Assembly (NCBI GenBank): GCA_944322965.1
Contig: CALUQR010000004.1
Coordinates: forward strand, 206,214-270,213
Reading direction: 5' to 3'
From: Vulcanimicrobiota bacterium
Lineage (GTDB): Bacteria > Vulcanimicrobiota > Xenobia > Xenobiales > Xenobiaceae
DNA: 64,000 nt
In this document: positions 16,824 to 24,851 of the stretch, piece after piece
How the letters are laid out: the number at the start of each line of letters is the position of its first letter
Numbering within the stretch: position 1 is the stretch's first letter
Translations under genes and position numbers: made by a program
The notes under the pieces: generated by a model
What the model was told of the DNA's origin: nothing
What the model saw: the letters and a program-made list of their open reading frames with translations, nothing else
Database searches by the model: none

Positions 16824-17744
16824 CTAGCTAGTAAAGAAGCGGGTTAAGGGGGCGAGGCTCACCGTAAAGGCCACCATAAAGTAAGCGAACATGGTAGCGA
16901 AGAGGTAAGAATCGAAGCGGTCTAAGAGACCTCCGTGGCCGGGGATAGCGTCCCCCGAATCCTTAGCCTGGGCGTCGCGTTTGAGCGAAGACTCGTAGAG
17001 ATCTCCCAATTGGCCCATCAGGGAGCAACCTAAACCCAAAACGAGCCAGAAGAAGAGGTTAAATTGTAAGTCGAGCTGCAGAGCCTGCGAGCCTACGTAC
17101 CCTCCCCAAGCGGCCAGAAAAGAGCAACCGAGAGCCCCCCAAAAACCGGCCCACGTCTTGCCGGGCGAGACGCAGGGGCAGAGCTTAGAGCAACCTAGAG
17201 TGCGCCCGATGGCGTAGGCCCCGACGTCGGTGACGATACAGATGAGGACCACAAAGGCCACTAAGAAGAGATGGATGTGGCGCAACGAGATCATGAGCGC
17301 CGGCAAGAAGCCGCAATAGAGGACGGCCATACAGTTGAGGGCGCTATCGGCCATGGCGGAGCTGCGCTCTTGGGGATGGAAGACGTTATCTAAAGCGGAG
17401 CAAAAGAGGCACCACAAGAGGACGACCATCGAGAGCCACCCTTGGGTAGAGGTCTCAAAGTTGAAGCTATGGATTAAGACCATAGCCAAAGAGCAGACCC
17501 CCACCAAATAGGGGCGCGGCTTAAAGGAGCGTAAACGCGCCAAATGGCAGTATTCCCAGCTTAAGCCTAAACTGACTAGGGCCACTAACCCCACAAAGTA
17601 CCACCCTCCCAACCAGAGCGCCGATCCAGCGATTAGGGCCAGAGCTACGCTGGAGATACAGCGCAGACAGAGGTTGGGGCTGGGATGGAAGAGCGACCAC
17701 TGGGGCAAGGTCGAGGCGGTACTATTATCAGAAATGGAACTCAT
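16824..17744 (-). CDS. cdsA: Phosphatidate cytidylyltransferase
   Basis: Makes CDP-diacylglycerol from phosphatidic acid and CTP at the inner membrane. The CdsA signature is clear: DVGAYAIGRTLG, then SPGKTWAGFWGALGCS, QLGDLYESSLKRDAQAKDSG and IPGHGGLLDRFDS. Eight or so hydrophobic segments precede and surround it. I chose the ATG at 17744 (MSSISDNSTAS, 306 residues, GGTGAG upstream). The frame is open a further 33 codons to 17843, so a longer start is possible. It heads the cdsA-dxr-rseP-pssA row and supplies PssA. Confidence 0.93.
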   Translation of the reverse strand: MSSISDNSTASTLPQWSLFHPSPNLCLRCISSVALALIAGSALWLGGWYFVGLVALVSLGLSWEYCHLARLRSFKPRPYLVGVCSLAMVLIHSFNFETSTQGWLSMVVLLWCLFCSALDNVFHPQERSSAMADSALNCMAVLYCGFLPALMISLRHIHLFLVAFVVLICIVTDVGAYAIGRTLGCSKLCPCVSPGKTWAGFWGALGCSFLAAWGGYVGSQALQLDLQFNLFFWLVLGLGCSLMGQLGDLYESSLKRDAQAKDSGDAIPGHGGLLDRFDSYLFATMFAYFMVAFTVSLAPLTRFFTS

Positions 17745-17909
17745 CACTCTCACCAAAGGATTAGAGGCTAATTGCAGGGGCCTCTTTTTTCCCGGGCAGG
17801 GGAGTCCTTCTTCTGGAGCCCTTTTAGCCAGCTGCTCTGGCAATTTTCTCCCTATTGTGGGGCCTAGATAGGGGAGTAAGGGGGCTCATCGTAGAAATAG
17901 CCCTCCGTT

Positions 17910-19118
17910 ATGCGTGTCGCCCTCTTTACCAATGCCTACCTGCCCATCGTCAGCGGAGTAGTCAACTCCGTCTACCTGATCCGCGAAGGCCTCTTGCGCA
18001 CAGGCAATACCCCCTTCGTCTTCGCCCCCAAGGTGGCGGGTTACAAAGAGGAACATAGCGGAGTGTGGCGCTTCCCCTCCGTCAACTTAACTCGCAAAGT
18101 CAACTTCCCCATCGCTATCCCCTACTCTAACCGCCTCTTCAGTCTGATCGCCAATATGGGGCTCAATGTCATCCACACCCACCACCCCTTCTTGCTGGGC
18201 GAGGTGGGGGCTCGCTTTGCCAAAGTGCTGGGCATCCCCTTGGTCTATACCTTCCATACCCAATTGGAAAAGTACGCCCATTACGTGCCCCTCCCCCAAG
18301 AATTAGTCTGTAAAGCGGCTCGGGAGGCGGTAGCGAAGTATACTAGCCACTGCGATTGCGTCATCTGTCCCTCCCCTTCCATCCGCAGCCTGCTCGACGA
18401 GTATAAGGTCACCTGCCGGGTAGAGGTCTTACAGAACGCTATCGATGTGCGCTCCTTCGAAAGGGCCGACGGCGGCGCCCTGCGCCAAGAGTTGGGCTTG
18501 ACCCCCGAAAATATCCTCTGCATCTTTACGGGGCGCATGGGTTTAGAGAAGAACTTGAGTTTTATGTTGCGCGCCTTCCAAAAGGTCCAAGAGCGCCTCC
18601 CCCAAGCCCGTTTGATGCTCTTAGGGGACGGCCCCCTCTTAGAGGATCTCCAGGAGGAGGCCCGCCAGTTGGGGATCGCCCCCTACGTCTTCTTCCCCGG
18701 GCGCGTCTCTTACCAGCAGATCCCCTGCTACTATAAGGCGGCCGATCTCTTCGTCATGACTAGCACTACCGAGGTTAAGCCCTTGGCCGTCTTAGAGGGG
18801 ATGTCCGCCAGCTTACCCGTCATCGCCGTCGACGCCTGCGGAACGGGGGATACGGTCACCGACGGTAAAGACGGGCTCCTCTGCCCCTGCGAGGAGGAGG
18901 CCTTCGTCAAGATCTTAGAGCGCGCCATTGGCGATAACGAGCTGCGCCAGAAGATGAGCCAAGCGGCCCATACGACCGCTTGCCAGTACTCTATCGAAAA
19001 TTACACTACCAAATTGCTCCAACTCTACCGCGAGGTGGGGGCTAAAGATACCCCCCGCGACAAGAGCAAGAGTCTAAGTTGGGGCGAGTTGCAAGAGCGC
19101 CTCTTGAGCACCTGGTAG
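17910..19118 (+). CDS. Glycosyltransferase family 4 (GT-B), glycolipid type
   Basis: A 402-residue retaining GT-B enzyme. The acceptor-side N-terminus MRVALFTNAYLPIVSGVVNS and the VIHTHHPFLLGEVG segment resemble bacterial diacylglycerol glucosyltransferases and PimB-like enzymes. The donor half has FTGRMGLEKNLSFMLRAF, LLGDGPLLEDLQEEA, and the EX7E region TEVKPLAVLEGMSASLPVI near residue 290. A glycolipid such as monoglucosyl-diacylglycerol is a plausible product, but acceptor and donor are not provable here. No Shine-Dalgarno is evident; TAGAAA lies 12 nt before the ATG. Its last 45 bp overlap the convergent squalene/phytoene synthase gene. Confidence 0.85.
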   Translation: MRVALFTNAYLPIVSGVVNSVYLIREGLLRTGNTPFVFAPKVAGYKEEHSGVWRFPSVNLTRKVNFPIAIPYSNRLFSLIANMGLNVIHTHHPFLLGEVGARFAKVLGIPLVYTFHTQLEKYAHYVPLPQELVCKAAREAVAKYTSHCDCVICPSPSIRSLLDEYKVTCRVEVLQNAIDVRSFERADGGALRQELGLTPENILCIFTGRMGLEKNLSFMLRAFQKVQERLPQARLMLLGDGPLLEDLQEEARQLGIAPYVFFPGRVSYQQIPCYYKAADLFVMTSTTEVKPLAVLEGMSASLPVIAVDACGTGDTVTDGKDGLLCPCEEEAFVKILERAIGDNELRQKMSQAAHTTACQYSIENYTTKLLQLYREVGAKDTPRDKSKSLSWGELQERLLSTW

Positions 19119-20192
19119 ACTCTTAGCCTCCGCCGCTAAGGCCCGCTCCACCTGGATTAAGATGCGACCCGCTAAGAGCTGGAAGCCCAACTCTAGGGCC
19201 CAGTTGCTCCAGGCGATAAGCAGGGTGCAGCCCATCATTAGATAGACCCAACGCCTAGAGACTTTGATCCGCGCTTGGAAGCTGGGCCACTGGGGGCTGG
19301 CCACTAACTTATAGAGCGTCCCCAAACCGATAGCTACGGGCCAGATAGTAGCTAAGCGCAACCAGTAAGCTCGCCAGGGGGTCTTTTGGATGTAGCGCCA
19401 GGCCCAGTAGAAGTGCTCTAAGGCCCGCTCTACCCAGGGGTAGAGGCGCTCTTTATAAATATCTAGAGAGCCCTGGCCGTCTCCCACTACTCTTTCTAAG
19501 CCTAAGCCGGGGATGTAGGCCCGCCCGTTAGTGAGGTCGCGGGGGAGATCGCGCAAGATATTGACATATTGGAGCGCTTTACCAAACTCTACCCCCCAGG
19601 CCTCCATTAGGGGCAAGTCGCTAGGGGAGATAGCCCGCAAGTAGTGGGAGGTGATCCTACTCCAAAACTGGCCCACACAGCCCGCCACTAAGTAGGTGTA
19701 ATCTTCGATCTGCTCTAAGGTGCGGAAGGCGCCCGGGAAGTAACTGAGGTCGAGCTGCATCCCTTTAATTAAGGTCTCGACGACTAGGGCTACCTGCTGT
19801 TTAGCGTAAGGGTCGAGGCTCTGGTAGAGGGTATAGACTTGGGGCAGGCGCTCTAAAAGGCGAACTTCGCCCGCCGTCAGCCCTTTGCGCACCGCCTGGC
19901 GCCGCCCGTAAGAGGCCCAATGTTCCCAGCAAGATTGGTACTCGCTAGCCGGTTCCTGGCTGGAGATAATCTGGGCCCAGGCATTCAAGTCTTGTAGGCG
20001 CTCCGTAGGCTGCAAGGCGGGATTATCGGCCAAAGTGTCGGCGGCCCGAGCCAAGAGGTAGGCTGCGCCAATGGGGACGCGCACCTCCAAGGGGAGAATG
20101 CGCATACTCAAATAAAAGGCTCGGGAGACGTCGGCTAGACAGCTGCCCAATAACTCCTCGTGGGGCAAGGCGGTGCGGCTCAAGCTCTTCAC
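19074..20192 (-). CDS. Squalene/phytoene synthase family protein
   Basis: Condenses prenyl diphosphates head to head. The first Asp-rich region appears as FYLSMRILPLEVRVPIGAAY and LLARAADTLADNP (about 30-60). The second is YVNILRDLPRDLTNGRAYIP (about 210-230), and the family signature YLVAGCVGQFWSRIT lies between. The LLARAADTLAD form resembles squalene synthases more than CrtB. A C-terminal hydrophobic helix (YLMMGCTLLIAWSNWALEL) may anchor it. The GTG start overlaps the upstream stop as GTGA; a TTG 9 bp further up is an alternative. Coupling to a PGM1-type ATP-grasp gene is unusual. No hopanoid cyclase or carotenoid gene is in the window. Confidence 0.88.
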   Translation of the reverse strand: MKSLSRTALPHEELLGSCLADVSRAFYLSMRILPLEVRVPIGAAYLLARAADTLADNPALQPTERLQDLNAWAQIISSQEPASEYQSCWEHWASYGRRQAVRKGLTAGEVRLLERLPQVYTLYQSLDPYAKQQVALVVETLIKGMQLDLSYFPGAFRTLEQIEDYTYLVAGCVGQFWSRITSHYLRAISPSDLPLMEAWGVEFGKALQYVNILRDLPRDLTNGRAYIPGLGLERVVGDGQGSLDIYKERLYPWVERALEHFYWAWRYIQKTPWRAYWLRLATIWPVAIGLGTLYKLVASPQWPSFQARIKVSRRWVYLMMGCTLLIAWSNWALELGFQLLAGRILIQVERALAAEAKSLPGAQEALLQLAPT

Positions 20193-21748
20193 CTCAACCA
20201 ACTGAGCTCGCGCGCCTGCTTAGCCAAGATCTGGCGCGTACTCTCTACTAACTCCCAAGCCTCCTTGGGGGTGGGAGCCACACAAGTACCCCCTAAACGC
20301 CCATACTGGGAGAGGGAGCCGAACATATGGAAGATGACCCCGCTGCAGAGGGCGGAGTTATAATGTAAACCGAACTCGTTGGCGATATCGATGACGTCGG
20401 AAGGGCACAAGCCCCGAGCCTCAGGGGGCGCGATATTAGAGAAGGAGACGTAGCAGATCTCCTCCCCCGAAGGTAAGCGGAAGGTCCCAGAGTGGGGATC
20501 GTAACCGCCGCCAGTCAAGTAACTAGTCAGACTGAGGGGATGGGTCGTCCCCCCGCGCCGCAAGTTGATCTCGATAGCGTAGAGGTCGCAATCGCCGCAG
20601 CGGTAGGGCTCGCCCTCTACCCAACTGGCGGGAGGGGCCGAATCTTTAGGGACGGCCACGAAGTCGATAGCCGCCGGACCTACGGCCCCTAAAAGGAGCA
20701 ATTCTCGGCCGATGCGCTGGGCTAAGCAGTGTAAGCCCTGCACATAATTCTGGCGCGCCGGCAAGGTACAGCCTACATACTCTAAGTTAGAGCCGCCCCC
20801 CAACTCCTGCTCGTGAGTAGAGTCTATTAAGAGCTCTCCCAGAGGGGTAATGAAGATCTGGACGGTGGGCGAACTCCAGCCCGGACCGGCGATGAAGCTC
20901 TCTACGACTCCCCCCTGGTCGGCTAAGATCTCGGCGAAATGGTTGCCCTCGCCCCCCTCTAAGGAGGAGGCGGAGAGCTCCTCTAAGTAGGCGACTAACT
21001 GGGCCGTACTCTTGAGGGAGGCGATCTTATTCAGATCGATAAGCAGACTCCCGATTCCGGAGAAGCCCTCGTTGAGCTTTAAGACGACCTTCTCTAAGCC
21101 GGGACACTCCTGGCGCAGCTCGGAGATAGCTTGAGCCGCCTCCTCTAAAGTGCGGATCGAACTGCGGCCGCGCGGATGGCCGATCCCCAACTTGGCGAAG
21201 ATCTCTCGGGCCCCCGATTTACCGTTCCAATAGCGCAGATCGGCCGTCGCTCCTAAAATGGGTATCCCTAAGCGGACCGCCAGTTGGCGCTCTAAATCGG
21301 TATTGTAATAGACCTCCATATAAGAGAGGGCGGGATTGACGATAGTTCTGCGGATGCGCTCTACTACCGCCGGACGCTCTAAGACCTTTTCCGTCAAGGG
21401 GCGATCGGAGCGATCTTGTAAGGCTATAAGCTGGAGGCGCTCTCTAGCGTGGGAGAAGGTGACTCCGGGCAAAAATTGGAGGTAGTAGGCTATAACCTCG
21501 TCGGGGATACGCAGGGAACTGAGGTAGACGACCTTGGTCTTAGGCATCCCCAAAAGGGTCAAAAAGGAGAGCAAGCGCTCCTCGTAGTGGACCGATCCCT
21601 TGACGCGCTCTAACTCTAAGGGGGGCAGAGAGATAGAGGGTAAGACTACTACCGTGCGCTCTGAGCGCGGATCGCTCCCCAAACTCTGCCAGGCGGCGGG
21701 CAGGCGCCTCTGTAAGGCTTGAAAATCTACTTGCCAACTGTTGGACAT
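20189..21748 (-). CDS. ATP-grasp ligase of the PGM1 (peptide ligase) family
   Basis: An ATP-grasp enzyme related to PGM1, which forms peptide bonds in pheganomycin biosynthesis. Family landmarks are VHYEERLLSFLTLL, the PGVTFSHARERLQLI segment, DRPLTEKVLERP, NTDLERQLAVRLGIP, and the nucleotide-binding core KVVLKLNEGFSGIGSLLIDL. The metal ligands are in IDFVAVPK and YAIEINLRRGGTTHP. The C-terminal FSNIAPPEARGLCPSDVIDI part matches the PGM1 C-terminal domain. ATG 21748 has AGAGAGG upstream; an ATG 18 bp earlier has no Shine-Dalgarno but a TATAGT close by. Substrate is unknown. It is followed by the squalene/phytoene synthase with a 4-bp overlap. Confidence 0.85.
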   Translation of the reverse strand: MSNSWQVDFQALQRRLPAAWQSLGSDPRSERTVVVLPSISLPPLELERVKGSVHYEERLLSFLTLLGMPKTKVVYLSSLRIPDEVIAYYLQFLPGVTFSHARERLQLIALQDRSDRPLTEKVLERPAVVERIRRTIVNPALSYMEVYYNTDLERQLAVRLGIPILGATADLRYWNGKSGAREIFAKLGIGHPRGRSSIRTLEEAAQAISELRQECPGLEKVVLKLNEGFSGIGSLLIDLNKIASLKSTAQLVAYLEELSASSLEGGEGNHFAEILADQGGVVESFIAGPGWSSPTVQIFITPLGELLIDSTHEQELGGGSNLEYVGCTLPARQNYVQGLHCLAQRIGRELLLLGAVGPAAIDFVAVPKDSAPPASWVEGEPYRCGDCDLYAIEINLRRGGTTHPLSLTSYLTGGGYDPHSGTFRLPSGEEICYVSFSNIAPPEARGLCPSDVIDIANEFGLHYNSALCSGVIFHMFGSLSQYGRLGGTCVAPTPKEAWELVESTRQILAKQARELSWLR

Positions 21749-21877
21749 CTTGCGGCCTCTCTCCATGGGCTATACTATAAACTGACCTAGCAAAAATCTT
21801 TTGACCAAGGAGGGCTGAGCCCCTGCGCCAGGAGAGATCCGATTTAGCCAGAGAGCGCTCGCCGCAATAAAGTAGGC

Positions 21878-22414
21878 ATGTCTATAGTTACCAAGACGGG
21901 AGATGGGGGCCAGACCGCTTTAGTAGGGGGAACGCGGGTCTCTAAGGACCACCCCCGGGTAGAAGCTTACGGGAGTATCGACGAACTGGGAGCCTGGCTG
22001 GGCGTCGTCTTGACCTATCCCCTCCCCCCGCCCTTTCCCCAACAGCTGCGCTCCCTGCAGCGCCAACTCTTCCAAGTGGGGGCCGATCTGGCCGCCCCCC
22101 AAGCGGCCAGCCCTTACCTTAAGCCCCAAGCTTTAGAGGAGCTAGAGAGTAACCTCCAAGCTCTCTTAGCTGACCTCCCGCCTCAAAAGGGCTTTATCCT
22201 CTGCGGGGGCAGTCCCGCGGGCGCGCGCCTCCACTTAGCCCGCGCCGTCTGCCGGCGCGCCGAACGCCAGGCGGTAACCTTAAGCCATAACTTAGCCCCC
22301 GGGGAATACTTTAACCCCCAGGTCCTCATATACCTCAACCGCCTCTCCGACTACCTTTACGTAGCCGCCCGCCTCGTCAACCTCCAACAAGGGGGGAGGG
22401 AAGAGGAATTATAA
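21878..22414 (+). CDS. Cob(I)yrinic acid a,c-diamide adenosyltransferase, PduO type
   Basis: Transfers the adenosyl group of ATP to reduced corrinoid to make coenzyme B12. The PduO/MMAB signature is complete: IVTKTGDGGQTALVGGTRVSK binds ATP phosphates, YGSIDELGAWLGV carries Asp and Glu, and the conserved LHLARAVCRRAERQAV and LNRLSDYLYVAAR helices form the active site. At 178 residues it is normal. It stands alone between the PGM1 gene (divergent) and rpsT. No cobalamin synthesis gene or B12 riboswitch is seen here, so it may serve corrinoid salvage. The start has no good Shine-Dalgarno. Confidence 0.93.
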   Translation: MSIVTKTGDGGQTALVGGTRVSKDHPRVEAYGSIDELGAWLGVVLTYPLPPPFPQQLRSLQRQLFQVGADLAAPQAASPYLKPQALEELESNLQALLADLPPQKGFILCGGSPAGARLHLARAVCRRAERQAVTLSHNLAPGEYFNPQVLIYLNRLSDYLYVAARLVNLQQGGREEEL

Positions 22415-22437
22415 AAAGAGGAATATTCCTTTTTTTA
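22411..22437 (+). terminator. Weak terminator after the adenosyltransferase
   Basis: A short AGGAATATTCCT palindrome sits between an A-run and a T-run, so the A and T tracts can extend the stem. GC content is low, so efficiency is doubtful. Confidence 0.45.
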
Positions 22438-22449
22438 TCTCTCCAAAGC

Positions 22450-22479
22450 TTGCTAAGAGCGGGGAGGGCGTGCTATAAT
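22450..22479 (+). promoter_or_regulatory. Sigma-70 type promoter of rpsT
   Basis: TTGCTA (22450-22455) and a perfect TATAAT (22474-22479) are 18 bp apart. The leader to the ATG at 22556 is about 70 nt. Confidence 0.75.
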
Positions 22480-22555
22480 GCCCCAGATTTCATGCATATA
22501 GTCCATATGCCGCAAAGCCGCTGGCAGGCGGCTATTATTTTCGGAGGAACCCCCC

Positions 22556-22828
22556 ATGGCAAATATTAAGACCGCCAAAAAGATGATCTTGGTCCACGAG
22601 CGTCGCCGCAAGCGCAACGTCAGCGTGCGCACCCGCGTCAAGAACGTCTTTAAGAGCGCTTTGGCCAAGGTCAGCGCGGGCGAGGCCAAGGCTGAGGAGT
22701 TGCAGAACTCTCTGAGCGCCGCCGCTTCCGCCATCGACAAGGCCGTGGCTAAAGGCATTATCCACAAGAACAAGGCTGCCCGTCGCAAGTCTCGTTTAGC
22801 CCGCAAGATCAACGCCCTCAACGCCTAA
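22556..22828 (+). CDS. rpsT: 30S ribosomal protein S20
   Basis: The 90-residue basic protein ANIKTAKKMILVHERRRKRN with RTRVKNVFKSAL and a C-terminal KGIIHKNKAARRKSRLARKI is a standard bS20, an all-helical protein that binds the 5' domain of 16S rRNA. A GGAGGA Shine-Dalgarno lies upstream. It has its own promoter and a strong terminator, as is usual for rpsT. In many bacteria S20 represses its own translation; no such element can be proven here. Confidence 0.98.
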   Translation: MANIKTAKKMILVHERRRKRNVSVRTRVKNVFKSALAKVSAGEAKAEELQNSLSAAASAIDKAVAKGIIHKNKAARRKSRLARKINALNA

Positions 22829-22848
22829 GCGGCTGCTGAGAGGCTAAG

Positions 22849-22890
22849 AAAAATAGCCTGACCTCTTAGCTAAGAGGGGGCTATTTTTTT
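22849..22890 (+). terminator. Terminator of rpsT
   Basis: AAATAGCC and GGCTATTT arms enclose a perfect 16-nt inner palindrome (CCTCTTAGCTAAGAGG) and run into a T-tract. Confidence 0.88.
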
Positions 22891-22961
22891 TGCCCTAGGC
22901 TAGCTGGGCCCCCGCCCCGCCAAGACAAGGAACCGCCCTTAAGGCACAGAACCTGGCCCCC

Positions 22962-23759
22962 ATGAATTTGGAACTTATCAGTCAAGCGTTTGCCGACCGC
23001 AGTAAATTAGAAGCAGCCCGCCCCCACGTTTTAGCCGCTATCGAAGCCCTCGATCGGGGCCAGGTGCGCGTGGCGGAGAAGGTAGAGGGAGAGTGGCGAG
23101 TCCATACCCCCCTCAAAGAGGCCATTTTGCTCTACTTTAGCTTAGTCCCCATGGAGACTTGGAGCTTACCCCCCTTCGAATTTAGAGATAAGATCCCCTT
23201 AAAGAGCGACTTGGCCGCCCAGGGCGTACGCGCCGTGCCCCCGGGCTTAGCGCGTTACGGCTCCTACTTAGCCCCCGGAGTAGTCTTAATGGGCGGCTAC
23301 GTCAATTTAGGGGCCTACGTGGGAGCGGAGACGATGGTCGACAGTTGGGCTATCGTAGGTAGCTGCGCCCAGATCGGGGCGCGAGTCCACCTCTCGGCCC
23401 AAGTGACTATCGGCGGGGTCTTAGAGCCCGCCGGAGCGCGCCCGGTCATCATCGAAGACGACTGCTTTATTGGTGCCAATAGCGTCATTGTGGAGGGGGT
23501 AGTAGTCGAAGAGGGCTCCATTATCGGAGCGGGGACGACCATCACCGCCTCCACCCACATTATAGACGTCACCGGTCCCCAGCCCGTGGAGTATCGCGGC
23601 CGGGTACCCGCCCGCTCTATCGTCATCCCCGGTTCGCGGCCCCGCCCCTTCCCCAGCGGGACTTACCAAGTGCCCTGCGCCCTAATTATCGGTCAGCGCC
23701 AACCAGGTCACGACTCTAAGACGAGTCTCAATCAGGCTCTGCGCCATATTGGAGAGTAA
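22962..23759 (+). CDS. dapD: 2,3,4,5-tetrahydropyridine-2,6-dicarboxylate N-succinyltransferase
   Basis: Succinylates tetrahydrodipicolinate in the succinylase branch of lysine and meso-diaminopimelate synthesis. The 265-residue protein has an N-terminal helical part with PLKEAILLYFSLVPME and a left-handed beta-helix of hexapeptide repeats (about 95-220: GVVLMGGYVNLGAYVG, TMVDSWAIVGSCAQIG, HLSAQVTIGGVLEP, CFIGANSVIVEGVVVEEGSI). This matches classical DapD in length and motifs. The gene lies 3 bp before dapE, so both steps are coupled. No strong Shine-Dalgarno is seen. Confidence 0.96.
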   Translation: MNLELISQAFADRSKLEAARPHVLAAIEALDRGQVRVAEKVEGEWRVHTPLKEAILLYFSLVPMETWSLPPFEFRDKIPLKSDLAAQGVRAVPPGLARYGSYLAPGVVLMGGYVNLGAYVGAETMVDSWAIVGSCAQIGARVHLSAQVTIGGVLEPAGARPVIIEDDCFIGANSVIVEGVVVEEGSIIGAGTTITASTHIIDVTGPQPVEYRGRVPARSIVIPGSRPRPFPSGTYQVPCALIIGQRQPGHDSKTSLNQALRHIGE

Positions 23760-23762
23760 GGA

Positions 23763-24839
23763 ATGATCGATCTTCTAGAACTGACCCAAAAATTAGTCTC
23801 CATCCCCAGTCCCACCGGTCAAGAGCGCGAGATCTGCGACTTTATTGAGGGTTGGATCCGCCAGGAACTGCCCGGCGTCCCCTTCAGTCGCTCCCGCCAA
23901 AACTTGATCGTCTGCCCCCCTCAACAGGGAGGTCGCCCCGTCATCGGCCTCTTCGGCCATATCGATACCGTGCCCCCCGATCCCCAACAGCCGCTCGGAG
24001 TCCGCGACGGTCGGCTCTACGGCTGCGGCTCTTCCGATATGAAGAGCGGAGTGGCCCTCATGATGGCCCTCCTCAAGGAGTACGCCCAACTAAACGCCGA
24101 TTTAGTGGCCGTCTTCTATGAGGGCGAAGAGGGGCCCGACATTGGCAATGGACTGCGCGAATTGATGGACTCCCTGCCCCCCATGGATTTCGCCCTAGTC
24201 TTGGAACCTACCGACAACGCCATTATGGCCGGTTGTATGGGCGGACTCCACGCTACCGTAACCTTCGAAGGGAAGCGCGCCCACTCCGCTCGCCCCTGGC
24301 AAGGTCAGAACGCTATCTTCCGCTCTCTGCCCGTCTTAGCTAAGTTGCGCGATCTGCCCCGGCGCGAGGTCAAAGTCCACGGCCTGACCTTCTACGAAGT
24401 TATGTCCCCCACCATGGCCTACACTCAAAACGCGGCCAACGTGGTGCCCGACAAGTTTATTATCAATATCAACGCTCGTTACGCCCCCAACCGCACCGAA
24501 GCGGAGGTGGCGGCGGAGATCAATAAGTTAGTGGGCGACCTAGCCAAGGTAGAGATCCGCGACGTGGCTCCGCCCGGCCAAGTCTGCGTCTCCCATCCGC
24601 TCATGCAGAGCTGGATAGAGCGCTGTTCCCTGCAGGTCCTCCCCAAGCAGGCCTGGACCGATCTGGCCCGCTTAACTTCCCACGGGATCCCGGCCGTCAA
24701 CTTTGGTCCCGGCCACACCGACTGTTGCCACCAGGCCGACGAGTGGACGGATATTGCCGCCCTCAATGAAGGGTACAAACTCTTAAAAATTTTCCTCACC
24801 GAGATCTGCCAGCCCCAGACTGAGGATGAGGAGAACTAG
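23763..24839 (+). CDS. dapE: Succinyl-diaminopimelate desuccinylase (M20 family)
   Basis: Removes succinate from N-succinyl-diaminopimelate. M20 metal ligands are visible: His in GLFGHIDTVPP, Asp in YGCGSSDMKSGVALM, the catalytic Glu pair in VFYEGEEGPDIGNG, Asp/Glu in VLEPTDNAI, and His in NFGPGHTDCCHQADEW. The dimerisation lid (about 170-280) contains KRAHSARPWQGQNAI. The EPTDN and GGLHATVTFEGKRAHSARP forms resemble the actinobacterial-type DapE. A TAAGGA Shine-Dalgarno lies just before the ATG. Gene order dapD-dapE-alaS is tight, with 3- and 12-bp gaps. M20 enzymes vary in substrate, but adjacency to dapD makes this role likely. Confidence 0.93.
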   Translation: MIDLLELTQKLVSIPSPTGQEREICDFIEGWIRQELPGVPFSRSRQNLIVCPPQQGGRPVIGLFGHIDTVPPDPQQPLGVRDGRLYGCGSSDMKSGVALMMALLKEYAQLNADLVAVFYEGEEGPDIGNGLRELMDSLPPMDFALVLEPTDNAIMAGCMGGLHATVTFEGKRAHSARPWQGQNAIFRSLPVLAKLRDLPRREVKVHGLTFYEVMSPTMAYTQNAANVVPDKFIININARYAPNRTEAEVAAEINKLVGDLAKVEIRDVAPPGQVCVSHPLMQSWIERCSLQVLPKQAWTDLARLTSHGIPAVNFGPGHTDCCHQADEWTDIAALNEGYKLLKIFLTEICQPQTEDEEN

Positions 24840-24851
24840 AGGCTTTAATCG

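Noticed and set aside
21767..21877. B12 riboswitch before the adenosyltransferase gene
   Set aside because: The gap is only about 110 bp, shared with a divergent gene, and no B12-box-like sequence is visible.
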